43,351 bases of DNA, from positions 1-43,351 of the forward strand of contig JAJFLH010000024.1 in NCBI GenBank assembly GCA_021772775.1, in the 5' to 3' direction. This DNA is from Mariprofundus sp. (GTDB lineage Bacteria > Pseudomonadota > Zetaproteobacteria > Mariprofundales > Mariprofundaceae). A model generated the notes under the pieces. The model worked only from the letters and a program-made list of their open reading frames with translations, searched no databases and was not told where the DNA came from. This document shows positions 26,175 to 34,655 of this stretch, one piece after another. The translations under genes were made by a program, and so were the position numbers. The first letter of the stretch is position 1; every line of letters starts with the position of its first letter.

Positions 26175-27056
26175 ATGAGTTTGAAAAATAATCGTAAACA
26201 ATTGGTCAAAACTGCGGTGCAGGGGAGTGTGGCACCTGCGCACCAATGGGCTCCATTTGAAGTGGGGTCGGCTGGAGAGGTTTTTTCGTGGCCTTCAACG
26301 GGTGGCATTACCTATAATGTGAAAATCGGTGATTCAGTGTTTGATTGGGCCGGTGAACATATTGAGCCGGGTGTGTCGACCACGATGAACCATAAAAACC
26401 GTAAATGTGAGTCGGGTTATCAGTTTCTCTCCTGTTGCGGTAATGAGGCTCTGGTGATCTCTGGCATGGCCAAGGGTGAAAAGGGGACTGTGTTGGGGCA
26501 CCACGGTGGTGTTGAGCATTTGATGCTCGATTTTTCTGATGAGACTCTGGATAAGCTGACCTGTGACGATAAATTTTTGATTCGCGGTTATGGGCAAGGT
26601 TTGAAATTTGTCGATCATCCTGATGTGTTTATTTATAATCTTGATCCGGATGTGTTGGAGGCTTGGGGGCTTGTTGAGCGTGAAGATGGCAACATAGAGG
26701 TGCCGGTGAACGTGATTGTACCCGGCCATGCGATGGGTTCAGGCATTGGTGCGCTATCAGTTGCGACCGGGGACTATGATATTCTCTGCCATGATGAAGA
26801 GACGGTAGAGAAGTACGATATGAAGAAGTTACGTTTTGGCGATTTTGTGGCGGTGCTGGATCATGATAATCGCTATGGTCGTACCTATCGTAAAGCTGCG
26901 ATCACTATCGGTGTGGTGATCCATTCCGATTCACCTTTGGCTGGTCATGGGCCGGGCATGATGACTTTGATGAGCGCATGTGATGCTAAGTTGGTGCCGG
27001 TGTTGAGTGAGGATGCGAATCTCGGTGTGATCAAGGAGATTGGTCGTTTTGCTTAA
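26175..27056 (+). CDS. DUF4438 family protein
   Basis: 293 residues. The C-terminal region GVVIHSDSPLAGHGPGMMTL and the middle segment VPGHAMGSGIGA match DUF4438, a widespread family with a solved Thermotoga structure but no assigned activity. GHHGGVEHLML and GDFVAVLDHDNRYGRTYRKA also look conserved; the many Asp and His residues would suit a metal or substrate site, which is inference. There is no signal peptide. AGGAAG lies 6-11 bases upstream of ATG 26175. The nitrilase-family gene begins 12 bases after its stop, so the two are probably one transcript. Confidence 0.8.
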   Translation: MSLKNNRKQLVKTAVQGSVAPAHQWAPFEVGSAGEVFSWPSTGGITYNVKIGDSVFDWAGEHIEPGVSTTMNHKNRKCESGYQFLSCCGNEALVISGMAKGEKGTVLGHHGGVEHLMLDFSDETLDKLTCDDKFLIRGYGQGLKFVDHPDVFIYNLDPDVLEAWGLVEREDGNIEVPVNVIVPGHAMGSGIGALSVATGDYDILCHDEETVEKYDMKKLRFGDFVAVLDHDNRYGRTYRKAAITIGVVIHSDSPLAGHGPGMMTLMSACDAKLVPVLSEDANLGVIKEIGRFA

Positions 27057-27068
27057 TCTACTTTTAGT

Positions 27069-27866
27069 ATGAAAGTCGCCTCTATTCAGATCTGCTCCGG
27101 GCTTGATAGGGATGCCAACCTTGCAACCGTTGAGCGTTTGTTTAAACAGGCTGCGGAGCAGGGTGCTGAATTGGCTTTGTTGCCGGAGACGTTTGTCTTT
27201 ATGGGTGGCAGTGAAATAGAAAAGCGTCAGATGGCAGAGTCTCAAGAAGACTCTGCGACGCTTCGTTTTCTATCCGGGCAGGCGGCCAAACATCAGATGT
27301 CTATTGTCGGTGGTACGTTGTTGCTGAGAGGTGAGACAGACCGCTTGCGTAATGTTTGCCCTGCTTTTGACTCGGCCGGAGCGCTATTGGCTCTGTACGA
27401 TAAAATTCATCTGTTTGATATGAATTATCAGGGTGAGTCGTACCATGAGTCAGCTCTGATTGATGCGGGCAGTGAGCCGGTAATGATTTCAGTTGGTGAT
27501 TTCAAAGCTGGCCTGAGTATCTGTTACGACCTTCGTTTTCCCGAACTTTTTCGTAGATATGTAGATGATGGCTGCGAGCTATTATGTAATGTGGCGGCTT
27601 TCACTGCTGTGACTGGACGCGTGCATTGGCAGACATTGCTGCAGGCCAGAGCAATCGAAAATCAATGTTATGTACTGGCGTCGGCGCAGTCCGGTGAGCA
27701 CCCTGATGGACGACAAACCTGGGGTCATAGTATGATTATTGATCCTTGGGGTGAGGTGTTATGCGAGCTTGCTGGAGGGGAGGGTGTGATCGTTGCAGAT
27801 GTGTCAAAAAGCCGGCTTAAACAAGTGCGCCTGTCTCTGCCTGCTTTACAACATCGACGGCTTTGA
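27069..27866 (+). CDS. Carbon-nitrogen hydrolase (Nit1/deaminated-glutathione amidase-like)
   Basis: 265 residues of the nitrilase superfamily with the catalytic triad Glu40 (LLPETF), Lys112 (YDKIHLFD) and Cys152 (SICYDLRFPELFR). The motifs QARAIENQCYVLA and GHSMIIDPWGEV are typical of the Nit1/NitFhit branch, whose characterised members hydrolyse deaminated glutathione, a metabolite-repair reaction. Assignment to that substrate is by resemblance. It follows the DUF4438 gene closely. Confidence 0.88.
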   Translation: MKVASIQICSGLDRDANLATVERLFKQAAEQGAELALLPETFVFMGGSEIEKRQMAESQEDSATLRFLSGQAAKHQMSIVGGTLLLRGETDRLRNVCPAFDSAGALLALYDKIHLFDMNYQGESYHESALIDAGSEPVMISVGDFKAGLSICYDLRFPELFRRYVDDGCELLCNVAAFTAVTGRVHWQTLLQARAIENQCYVLASAQSGEHPDGRQTWGHSMIIDPWGEVLCELAGGEGVIVADVSKSRLKQVRLSLPALQHRRL

Positions 27867-28168
27867 AATGGTCGGATGCATTGTGAATGGTTTTAGTCAT
27901 CTTGTAGCTTGACTTGGCTCAAACCCTTGTAGTTAAAGGCTTTCCCAAGTTACCCACAGAGGTTGTGGATAACTCAGTGGATAAGGTCTCCTAGTTTCAT
28001 GTTTTACTTGCTTAAATGAAAGATATGGTTGTTTTGCTTAAAATATAGGCATTCATATTACGCCTTAATTAACAATAGCTTATCTATTTTATCTAAGCAT
28101 GTAATGACGTTTGATTGCCTGTTCTTAAATAAATCTTAATTTTTCATGCAAGCAGTGGATAAAACTAG
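27867..28168. other. Gene-free gap with DnaA-box-like sites (possible replication origin)
   Basis: About 300 bases between convergent genes. Three 9-mers close to the DnaA box TTATCCACA lie together: TTACCCACA (27950-27958), TGTGGATAA (27964-27972, a perfect box on the minus strand) and AGTGGATAA (27976-27984); a fourth AGTGGATAA is at 28154-28162. Between them, 27995-28150 is strongly AT-rich (TTAATTAACAATAG, CTATTTTATC). Clustered boxes beside an AT-rich unwinding stretch are the layout of a bacterial oriC. Neither dnaA nor dnaN is adjacent, and a DnaA-titrating or regulatory locus is also possible. Confidence 0.45.
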
Positions 28169-28636
28169 TTATTCCAATGCATTCAGTTGTCTTAAGGCTT
28201 CAAATGTAACAATCGAGCAGGCTGACGAAAGATTGAGTGAACGCACCGGTGCATCGCTGCGCATCGGGATAGTTAATGCATGTAGGTCGGCTAGGATTTC
28301 GGCGCTGAGCCCGCGTGTTTCAGGCCCAAATACCAATACGTCACCAGCGCAAAACTTTGCATCCCAATAGCTCTCTTTGACCTTAGAACTCAGCCCATAC
28401 CAGTTGCGGTTTTCGCCAATGGCCTGACGTGCTTCCTGCCAGTTCTGATGCTGTTGAACATCCATGTGTTGCCAGTAGTCAAGGCCGGCACGTCGCAGTT
28501 GTTTGTCACTAATTTCAAAACCCAGTGGATGGATGAGATGCAGTTTGCATCCGGTACAGGCGCAGAGCCGAGCGATGTTGCCCGTATTGGGCGGTATCTC
28601 AGGCTCAAAGAGTACGATATGTAAAGGTGTTTTCAT
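28169..28636 (-). CDS. trmL: tRNA (cytidine(34)-2'-O)-methyltransferase TrmL
   Basis: SPOUT-class enzyme methylating the ribose of nucleotide 34 in tRNA-Leu isoacceptors. 155 residues from ATG 28636, as in E. coli (157). Characteristic pieces: HIVLFEPEIPPNTGNIAR, the SAM-knot sequence VLVFGPETRGLS and the C-terminal VRSLNLSSACSIVTFEAL. An in-frame start at 28732 would add 32 residues of hydrophobic sequence foreign to the family, so I rejected it. It ends next to the DnaA-box gap. Confidence 0.94.
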   Translation of the reverse strand: MKTPLHIVLFEPEIPPNTGNIARLCACTGCKLHLIHPLGFEISDKQLRRAGLDYWQHMDVQQHQNWQEARQAIGENRNWYGLSSKVKESYWDAKFCAGDVLVFGPETRGLSAEILADLHALTIPMRSDAPVRSLNLSSACSIVTFEALRQLNALE

Positions 28637-28970
28637 GATGCGGTAAGACTTAGTCAGGAGCAACTTAAGTGCAACAGCGATCATGAGTGTCAGTAGGGCG
28701 ATGGCCTTAAAACATCCAGTTTTCTTCTTCACTTGTTCACAGTGATAGGTATTATCACTGTCCGATATCTTTATAAATGGATCTCTTTTTTGTCATATTT
28801 GGGGCGGCAGGCTAGTCGCTAGGATGACGCTATCGTTTTAATGCGATTGCCTGGTGGGTATACGCCGTTAATAAGCATAGATAAAAGTACGTGTAATAAG
28901 CCTGCAACTGGCATGGAAGTTGCTCAAAAGATAATCGTTGGAAGTTCCTTAATCGTAACGAGGTATATGC
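28637..28970. promoter_or_regulatory. Divergent intergenic region with palindromic operator-like site
   Basis: 334 bases between trmL and the chemoreceptor gene. At 28740-28760 CAGTGATA-N5-TATCACTG is a perfect 8-bp inverted repeat, shaped like a dimeric repressor operator. No T run follows, so it is not a standard terminator. Otherwise I see no gene or known riboswitch in it. Confidence 0.45.
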
Positions 28971-31481
28971 ATGCGTAACAATCAACCTGTCACCCAGTAT
29001 GAACATAAAATGAAACCGGATGATATTCTGGTTTCGCGCACCGACTTGAAAGGCTGTATCGTCTATGCCAATAAAGCATTCTGTGATATTGCTGGTTACG
29101 CTGAGGAGGAGTTGAAGGGTAAAGCACATAATATTGTGCGTCATCCGGATATGCCACCAGCAGCATTTCAGGACTTGTGGAATACTTTACAAGCCGGAAA
29201 ACCATGGAGTGGATTGGTCAAGAATCGTTGTGAAAATGGTGATTTTTACTGGGTAATGGCCAACGCTTCCCCAGAATATGATGCTTCCGGTCATGTTTGT
29301 GGTTATATATCGGTTCGAACTTGTCCGACTCAGGAGCAGATCAATGCTGCAGATAAGCTCTATCGTGATGTTAATGCCGGTAAAGCAACTTTACCCTCTA
29401 CCTTGGAGGCCAGTTGGCTTAAAAAGATCAAGCTCAAAACTATTGTGCTGTCGGCTGCAGCGGTTTCCTTGATTACTCTATTTGTGCTCGGGGCTCTGTT
29501 TATCAGTAGCTTGACTGATGAAAGAACTAAGACGCAATGGCGTGTCGCGGCGGTGCCGGTGATCACATCGATACGGCAAGTGTTGGAGTTTATACCGCAA
29601 CATCGCGGTATGGGTAATGCTTATTTGAATGGCAAAACAGAACTTGCGGCAAAATTGTCGGCCAATGAACATAAAGTTGACGCTTTGATGCAAGCTATGG
29701 CGGTGGCAGCTCAAGATTCACCATTCTCTGAGCAAGCGGCAGATGTGAAATCAATTCAGCGGCAGTGGTTGGCGGTAAAGAACCAGTGGAAAAATGGATC
29801 ATCCAAAGATAGTTTTAAACAGCATACTGCGGTGATCAATGCCTTGCAGGATTTAGCCTCTACGTTGCTGCATCAAGGTGAATTAACCACAGATTCATCA
29901 CCTGATATTGCTCATATCAGTGAGTTTATGGCGGAAAGAGTATTGGCTCTTAATGAACATATGGGACGTTTACGCGGCCTGGGCAGTGGTATCGCTGCGA
30001 AAGGAGAAATTACAGATGGGCAGCGAGACCTGTTGCTTGAGCTGTATGTCTTGGGTAAGTTGGAAAGAGATGCTCTTTTGGCTGAAGTTGACCACGTTAT
30101 CCGAGAATATAATGCCGCGTTGAGGGCGCCGCTTTCGGCAGATATGGAGGCCTTAGGTGCTGCTGCCAATAAATATTTACAATTTGTTAAACATGATCTG
30201 TTGGATGCGGAGAAAATCACACTGGATAGTGCTGCGTATTTTTCGGCAGGAACAGAGGCTATTACAGCATCATTGAGTCTGTATGATGCCATGGATGCAA
30301 GCCTCACTGCTTTATTAAAGGTTGAATATGAGGCTATATCACAGCTCTATTATCTGACCATTGTGCTGGTTGCTTTTGGTGTGTTTGCTTCGTTGCTGTT
30401 ATCGCTGTTGATGATGCAGAAGATATTCAAACCATTGGAAGAGATTGTAAATGGAATGCAGCGCATTGTTGAAGGAGATTACAGTACTAAACCAACCAAA
30501 TATGCTTTTGATGAATTGGGTGATATTGTAGATGACATGTCGACGATGCAGGCAGTGTTGCAGTATGAGATATCTGAGGGTGTGAATATGGCGGCTCAGC
30601 GTGAACAGGAGCAGAAGAGAGCCGCTGAGGATAGAGAGCGCAATGCATTGGAGTTGGCCGATGCATTTGAAAGTAATGTTGGTTCGCTGGTTGCAAGCTT
30701 GGCAACAGAAGCAGAGCAAGTGAATAGTACTGCGATGGCTATGGATGCGGTTTCAGATGCGCTGGCTGCGCAGGGTGAAAATGCGATGCATGGTGTCGAT
30801 CTGGGGAGTTCGCATGTAAATAGTACAGCTGCTGCTATTGAAGAGATGAGTGTGACGATTACCGATGTGTCCAGGCAGGTGTCGGATACGGAGAATGTAT
30901 CTGCACAGGCGGTGATTGAGGCAGAGGCTGCTACGCAGATGATGGAAGAGTTGACCCGTGTGGCTGATGAGGTGGGTTCGATTGTTGGCACAATCTCAGA
31001 TATCGCAGAGCAGACCAATCTGCTTGCGCTTAATGCCAGTATTGAAGCTGCTAGGGCAGGTGATGCGGGACGTGGCTTCTCGGTTGTGGCGGGTGAAGTA
31101 AAAGAGCTGGCCAATCAGACCTCTCAGGCTACCGGTAAGATTCGTGAGCAGGTGGAAGGTATTCAGAGCGAAAGTCAGCAGGCTACATTGGCAATCAATA
31201 AAATTAGCACCACGATTGGCGAGATTAACAGCTTTACTTCGAGAGTGTCCGAAGCGATGGAGCAGCAGGCTTTGGCTGGGCGTGAAATCTCTGATGCAGC
31301 TCAACAGGCGGATATGAGTATGAGCGATGCACGCACAGCGGTTGGTGAGCTGAGTGGTTCAGCTGTGGCGGTGGATACTTCCTCGGATGAGATGATTGCA
31401 GTGGCGAGCTCCATGGCGCTGCGTACGGTAGAGGTGCAGGATGGCATTAGCCGATTTGTTGAAACACTACGTAAAGGTTGA
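28971..31481 (+). CDS. Methyl-accepting chemotaxis protein with N-terminal PAS domain
   Basis: 836 residues. A cytoplasmic PAS domain (about 15-120) of the Aer type ([33 protein letters not shown]) comes first. Membrane helices at about 157-180 and 459-482 enclose a periplasmic helical domain with [15 protein letters not shown], resembling the NIT sensor domain of nitrate/nitrite-responsive proteins. HAMP (484-535) and a methyl-accepting signalling domain follow, with the tip [20 protein letters not shown] and [15 protein letters not shown]. One receptor thus joins a cytosolic (redox or ligand) sensor and a periplasmic one. There is no CheR-binding pentapeptide at the C-terminus and no che genes nearby. 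ATG 28971 has AACGAGG upstream. Confidence 0.9.
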   Translation: MRNNQPVTQYEHKMKPDDILVSRTDLKGCIVYANKAFCDIAGYAEEELKGKAHNIVRHPDMPPAAFQDLWNTLQAGKPWSGLVKNRCENGDFYWVMANASPEYDASGHVCGYISVRTCPTQEQINAADKLYRDVNAGKATLPSTLEASWLKKIKLKTIVLSAAAVSLITLFVLGALFISSLTDERTKTQWRVAAVPVITSIRQVLEFIPQHRGMGNAYLNGKTELAAKLSANEHKVDALMQAMAVAAQDSPFSEQAADVKSIQRQWLAVKNQWKNGSSKDSFKQHTAVINALQDLASTLLHQGELTTDSSPDIAHISEFMAERVLALNEHMGRLRGLGSGIAAKGEITDGQRDLLLELYVLGKLERDALLAEVDHVIREYNAALRAPLSADMEALGAAANKYLQFVKHDLLDAEKITLDSAAYFSAGTEAITASLSLYDAMDASLTALLKVEYEAISQLYYLTIVLVAFGVFASLLLSLLMMQKIFKPLEEIVNGMQRIVEGDYSTKPTKYAFDELGDIVDDMSTMQAVLQYEISEGVNMAAQREQEQKRAAEDRERNALELADAFESNVGSLVASLATEAEQVNSTAMAMDAVSDALAAQGENAMHGVDLGSSHVNSTAAAIEEMSVTITDVSRQVSDTENVSAQAVIEAEAATQMMEELTRVADEVGSIVGTISDIAEQTNLLALNASIEAARAGDAGRGFSVVAGEVKELANQTSQATGKIREQVEGIQSESQQATLAINKISTTIGEINSFTSRVSEAMEQQALAGREISDAAQQADMSMSDARTAVGELSGSAVAVDTSSDEMIAVASSMALRTVEVQDGISRFVETLRKG

Positions 31482-31538
31482 GCTGATATTTAGCTTGTGC
31501 TGGTGCGTTTATAGATGCTGAATTAGACTGGAGTTGAA

Positions 31539-32174
31539 TCAGCCCTGTTCGTGTTGCCAGTTATTAATAGCCTTGATGGTGTCATCATCCTCTTTTAATT
31601 TTTCTAAGTCAGGGATAAATATATTCATATTTGAAGATTTCAGGTGGTCTAACCATCCGGCCAGGAACTGGCGATAATTCTCATGCATCATCTGTTCATT
31701 GGCGATGGCTTTGGGGCCAATGTAATCTTCGCTGGAGGCGATCTCTCCACGTACAGCAATATCCAAATTGCCGATGATAGAGCTTTGACGGGTGTTCAGT
31801 GCTTTAAATTGGCCGGCAATATTGAGATAAACTAACCAGGGCGTGCCTGCTTCAAGTTGCTGATAACATGTCAGCATCTGTGTTTTATCAGGCAATGTTG
31901 CGGACGAGAGGCGGTGCAGTACGGCGTGAGCATAAATGCCGCGCATCAGAAAATCGAAACGTCCGGCTTTTTTTTGAGGGCTTAGTATAAGCTCTTTATC
32001 TTTAGTCAATTTGATGTTGATCCAGCTTTCAGCACTCTTTTTGTCTGTGATGCGGGCATCTCCATCTTGCAGTGGTTCAGCATAGATACATTCGCGCCAG
32101 CGTTGATCGTCGAGCAGTCGCCAGGCTTTGGCACCTGATGGCGATAGTGCATCAATAGAAAAGCATACTTTCAT
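31539..32174 (-). CDS. Uncharacterised protein coupled to rnd
   Basis: 211 residues, not recognised. There is no signal peptide, membrane helix or cysteine cluster. The N-terminus MKVCFSIDALSPSGAKAWRLLDD reads as a soluble alpha/beta start, and the C-terminal third is helical and charged, ending NNWQHEQG. The start overlaps the rnd stop by 4 bases, so translation is probably coupled. The tie to RNase D suggests, but does not prove, a role in RNA metabolism. Confidence 0.75.
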   Translation of the reverse strand: MKVCFSIDALSPSGAKAWRLLDDQRWRECIYAEPLQDGDARITDKKSAESWINIKLTKDKELILSPQKKAGRFDFLMRGIYAHAVLHRLSSATLPDKTQMLTCYQQLEAGTPWLVYLNIAGQFKALNTRQSSIIGNLDIAVRGEIASSEDYIGPKAIANEQMMHENYRQFLAGWLDHLKSSNMNIFIPDLEKLKEDDDTIKAINNWQHEQG

Positions 32175-33373
32175 GAAAGTGTATCAGCATTGAAAGGGGT
32201 GATGTGAGGCAAGCCAGTCTTTGGATTCAGATGCAGGCAGATTTCGCCACGTAGTAGCTTCAACAGATCATGGCCGACCAGCTCATAGCGCCAGCCGTTC
32301 AGACAGGCCAGTTCTGGAGCTTCACCTTTACAGCGATAACCCCATGAAGCGAGTTCCGAAAGGTCAGATTTGCTGGAGAGGATGCAGGATGCAATTTCAC
32401 CTTCTTCTGCTTTCAGACGCACAAGTGTATCAAGCATTTCAAGCCTGAGCTCTGTGCCAGCATGGTTATGGCGGCGGGCTTTTAGTTTGGGCCAGTCTGC
32501 TTCATCTGAGTCCATGCCATGTTGCCATACCTGTATGATCTCTTCGCCAAAGCGTTTGATGAAACCAGTATTGATGCCGCGCATGCGCGCCATGGCGTTG
32601 TGATCTAAAGTATCGCGTCGGGCGATCTCGACAAGTGATTCATCAGCAATCATGCGACGGCGTGGAATATCCCGTTTTCTAGCCTGGCGTTCGCGCCATG
32701 CTGCCAGTTCTCTCAGCGTGGCCAGATTGCGGCCTTTTAGTTTGTTCACGCCTTTAACGCGCCAGAAGACACTGGATTCATCATTTTCATATGTCGCTGG
32801 GTTGGTCAACACAGCTTGCTCTTCGTCTAACCATGCGGTGCGATTTGTAGCTTCGAGTCGTTGCTGAAGATGTTGGTAGACGGGCATGAGCCAGATAACA
32901 TCATCAGCAGCGTATTCAAGCTGCCTTTCAGTTAGAGGCCGGGCTTTCCAGTCGGTGAATGATTCACCTTTAGCTAATGTTTTTTTGGTGATGCGCTGTA
33001 CCAAATTTCCAAAGCCAACCTGTTGGCCATAACCAAGTAGAGCCGCAGCAATCTGGGTGTCGAATAGTGGGGTGGGTAGGCGCCCTGACTCTTTGACAAA
33101 GATTTCAATGTCCTGCCGACCAGCATGAAATACTTTTAGAATATCAGGGTCGCATAAAATATCCCAAAGCGGAGATAGATCATCAATAGCAATCGGGTCT
33201 ATGATCCAACACTGACCATTGCCATAAATTTGCATCAGCGCAAATTCGGCGTAATAGGTTGATTCACGATGAAATTCAGTGTCGATGCAGAGTACCTGGC
33301 ACGAGGCCATATCGCTGCAAGCGGGTGTAAGTAGTGTAAGGGTATCAATAAAGTGAGTAGGAGAGTTGGACAT
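32171..33373 (-). CDS. rnd: Ribonuclease D
   Basis: 3'-to-5' exoribonuclease that trims tRNA precursors. 400 residues. The DEDD exonuclease motifs are present: Exo I CIDTEFHRESTYY, Exo II VFHAGRQDIEIF and Exo III YAADDVIWLMPVY. A HRDC domain follows (about 210-290: LAAWRERQARKRDIPRRRM) and a shorter second helical domain ends the protein. Length and order match the family. It is cotranscribed with the unknown gene downstream. Confidence 0.95.
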   Translation of the reverse strand: MSNSPTHFIDTLTLLTPACSDMASCQVLCIDTEFHRESTYYAEFALMQIYGNGQCWIIDPIAIDDLSPLWDILCDPDILKVFHAGRQDIEIFVKESGRLPTPLFDTQIAAALLGYGQQVGFGNLVQRITKKTLAKGESFTDWKARPLTERQLEYAADDVIWLMPVYQHLQQRLEATNRTAWLDEEQAVLTNPATYENDESSVFWRVKGVNKLKGRNLATLRELAAWRERQARKRDIPRRRMIADESLVEIARRDTLDHNAMARMRGINTGFIKRFGEEIIQVWQHGMDSDEADWPKLKARRHNHAGTELRLEMLDTLVRLKAEEGEIASCILSSKSDLSELASWGYRCKGEAPELACLNGWRYELVGHDLLKLLRGEICLHLNPKTGLPHITPFNADTLS

Positions 33374-33466
33374 GGCGATATACTAACAATGCGTATGGTG
33401 AATAACAGCCTTGGGTGGTTTTGTGCTGTTCAAGTAGAAAGGGAAGACTAGCTTAATAGAATTATT

Positions 33467-33516
33467 AGTGATTTAGATCACAACTATCGCAATTGCAATG
33501 CTATAGCGTGCAGGCA
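33467..33516 (+). promoter_or_regulatory. CRP/FNR-type site and promoter for the TolB-like pair
   Basis: AGTGA-N6-TCACA at 33467-33482 is one base from the CRP consensus TGTGA-N6-TCACA and, as GTGAT-N4-ATCAC, also close to the FNR consensus. TATAGC at 33502-33507 suits a -10 element. Transcription would start near 33514-33516, placing the site centre (33474.5) at about -41, the class II activator position. Confidence 0.55.
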
Positions 33517-33551
33517 TTTTTAATGAAGTGAACTGTTTGAGGAGATGAATC

Positions 33552-34646
33552 ATGAAAATGAAATTATTATGGGTGGCTTTGTCAGCAGCCCTATTGTCAG
33601 CCCAGCCGGGTATTGCTTCAGGTTTGAAAGGAAAAGTAGTTCAGGAGCCGCTGTATACTGTTTCACCGCTGCTTGTTAAAAAGGGTGTGGACAGTACTTA
33701 CCCATCCGTGGCGGGTGATTTCATGGTGTTTAGTACCACTGCCGGTGATAGATATCGTGTTGAAAGGGTTTCTAAGCATTCACCGGCATCAGCATCCCGC
33801 ATGCTAAAGACCATGAAAATACATGAAGCGATTCGTTTTGGTACGGCTGTGAGTGATGGTTCAGTTGGTTATGTCAGTAATCGTACCGGCACTATTTCTG
33901 CCTGGATGTGGTTGGGCAATGGTGAAAGTCATGCTGCAATCGGTCATATGGGGGGCTTCTCTGGCAATCTTGCATCACACCATTTGAATGGATCGCTTGA
34001 TGGTAAGGTTTGGTGTTATGACACCAGTCTGCAAAAAAAGCGTTTGAATACGATGTTGAATGAATTTGCATCAAATGCAAAGGACGAGTTAATCGGTCAG
34101 TTATGGCGCACTTATGATTCTGATAGTTATCGCTATAAACAGGGTTACCGGGCCACTGAATCGGGTAAAAAGAATGATTTTTCTGCACCAGTGTTGTATG
34201 TGTTTAACCGAGAAACCTCGCAGTTGAATATGATACCAAATGCTTATGATGGCACAGTTTCTGCAGATGGCCGTAAGGTGGTTTTTGTGCGCGAAACTAA
34301 TGGTAATTATGATTTATGGATGCAGACTGTTGATGGTAGGGAACTGACTCAGTTAACCGATTCTAAATACGGTGATTTTGAGCCGCAGTTTAGCCCTGAT
34401 GGCAATAAATTATTGTTTGTTTCCAATCGTGATTATGAAGGATCTGTAACGAAAAGCTCAATCTATATGATGGATCTTAAAAGCTATCAGATCACACGTT
34501 TGACTAATGCGAAAGGTGCTGTTGATGGTGGGCCTGCCTGGTTGGATGAAAGTACGGTAGTGTTCCACTCTAATCGTGACCTTAAAAAACCTCAGTCTAA
34601 AGTAGATTCTGACTGGAATATCTGGCAGTTGAAACTTAATAAATAG
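33552..34646 (+). CDS. Exported TolB-like beta-propeller protein (first of pair)
   Basis: 364 residues with a signal peptide (MKMKLLWVALSAALLSAQ, cleavage near GIASG). Several WD40-like/TolB repeats are visible in the C-terminal half: TVSADGRKVVFVRETNGNYD, EPQFSPDGNKLLFVSNRD, GGPAWLDESTVVFHSNRD. These are the DxDG-P-like blades of the PD40 family. The N-terminal half is less regular. No tolA, tolQ, tolR or pal lies nearby, so it is not the Tol-Pal TolB itself. AGGAGATGAATC sits just before ATG 33552. A CRP/FNR-type site lies upstream. Confidence 0.85.
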   Translation: MKMKLLWVALSAALLSAQPGIASGLKGKVVQEPLYTVSPLLVKKGVDSTYPSVAGDFMVFSTTAGDRYRVERVSKHSPASASRMLKTMKIHEAIRFGTAVSDGSVGYVSNRTGTISAWMWLGNGESHAAIGHMGGFSGNLASHHLNGSLDGKVWCYDTSLQKKRLNTMLNEFASNAKDELIGQLWRTYDSDSYRYKQGYRATESGKKNDFSAPVLYVFNRETSQLNMIPNAYDGTVSADGRKVVFVRETNGNYDLWMQTVDGRELTQLTDSKYGDFEPQFSPDGNKLLFVSNRDYEGSVTKSSIYMMDLKSYQITRLTNAKGAVDGGPAWLDESTVVFHSNRDLKKPQSKVDSDWNIWQLKLNK

Positions 34647-34655
34647 GAGCACAAT

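Noticed and set aside
28637-28732. Extended start of trmL
   Set aside because: Adds 32 hydrophobic residues absent from the family; ATG 28636 gives the normal length.
28800-28970. Possible c-di-GMP riboswitch before the chemoreceptor
   Set aside because: Does not contain the conserved GEMM core motifs in the right order.
30596-31114. 172-residue antisense open frame in the chemoreceptor
   Set aside because: Mirror of the Ala/Glu-rich signalling domain; Ser/Ala-rich composition typical of shadows.
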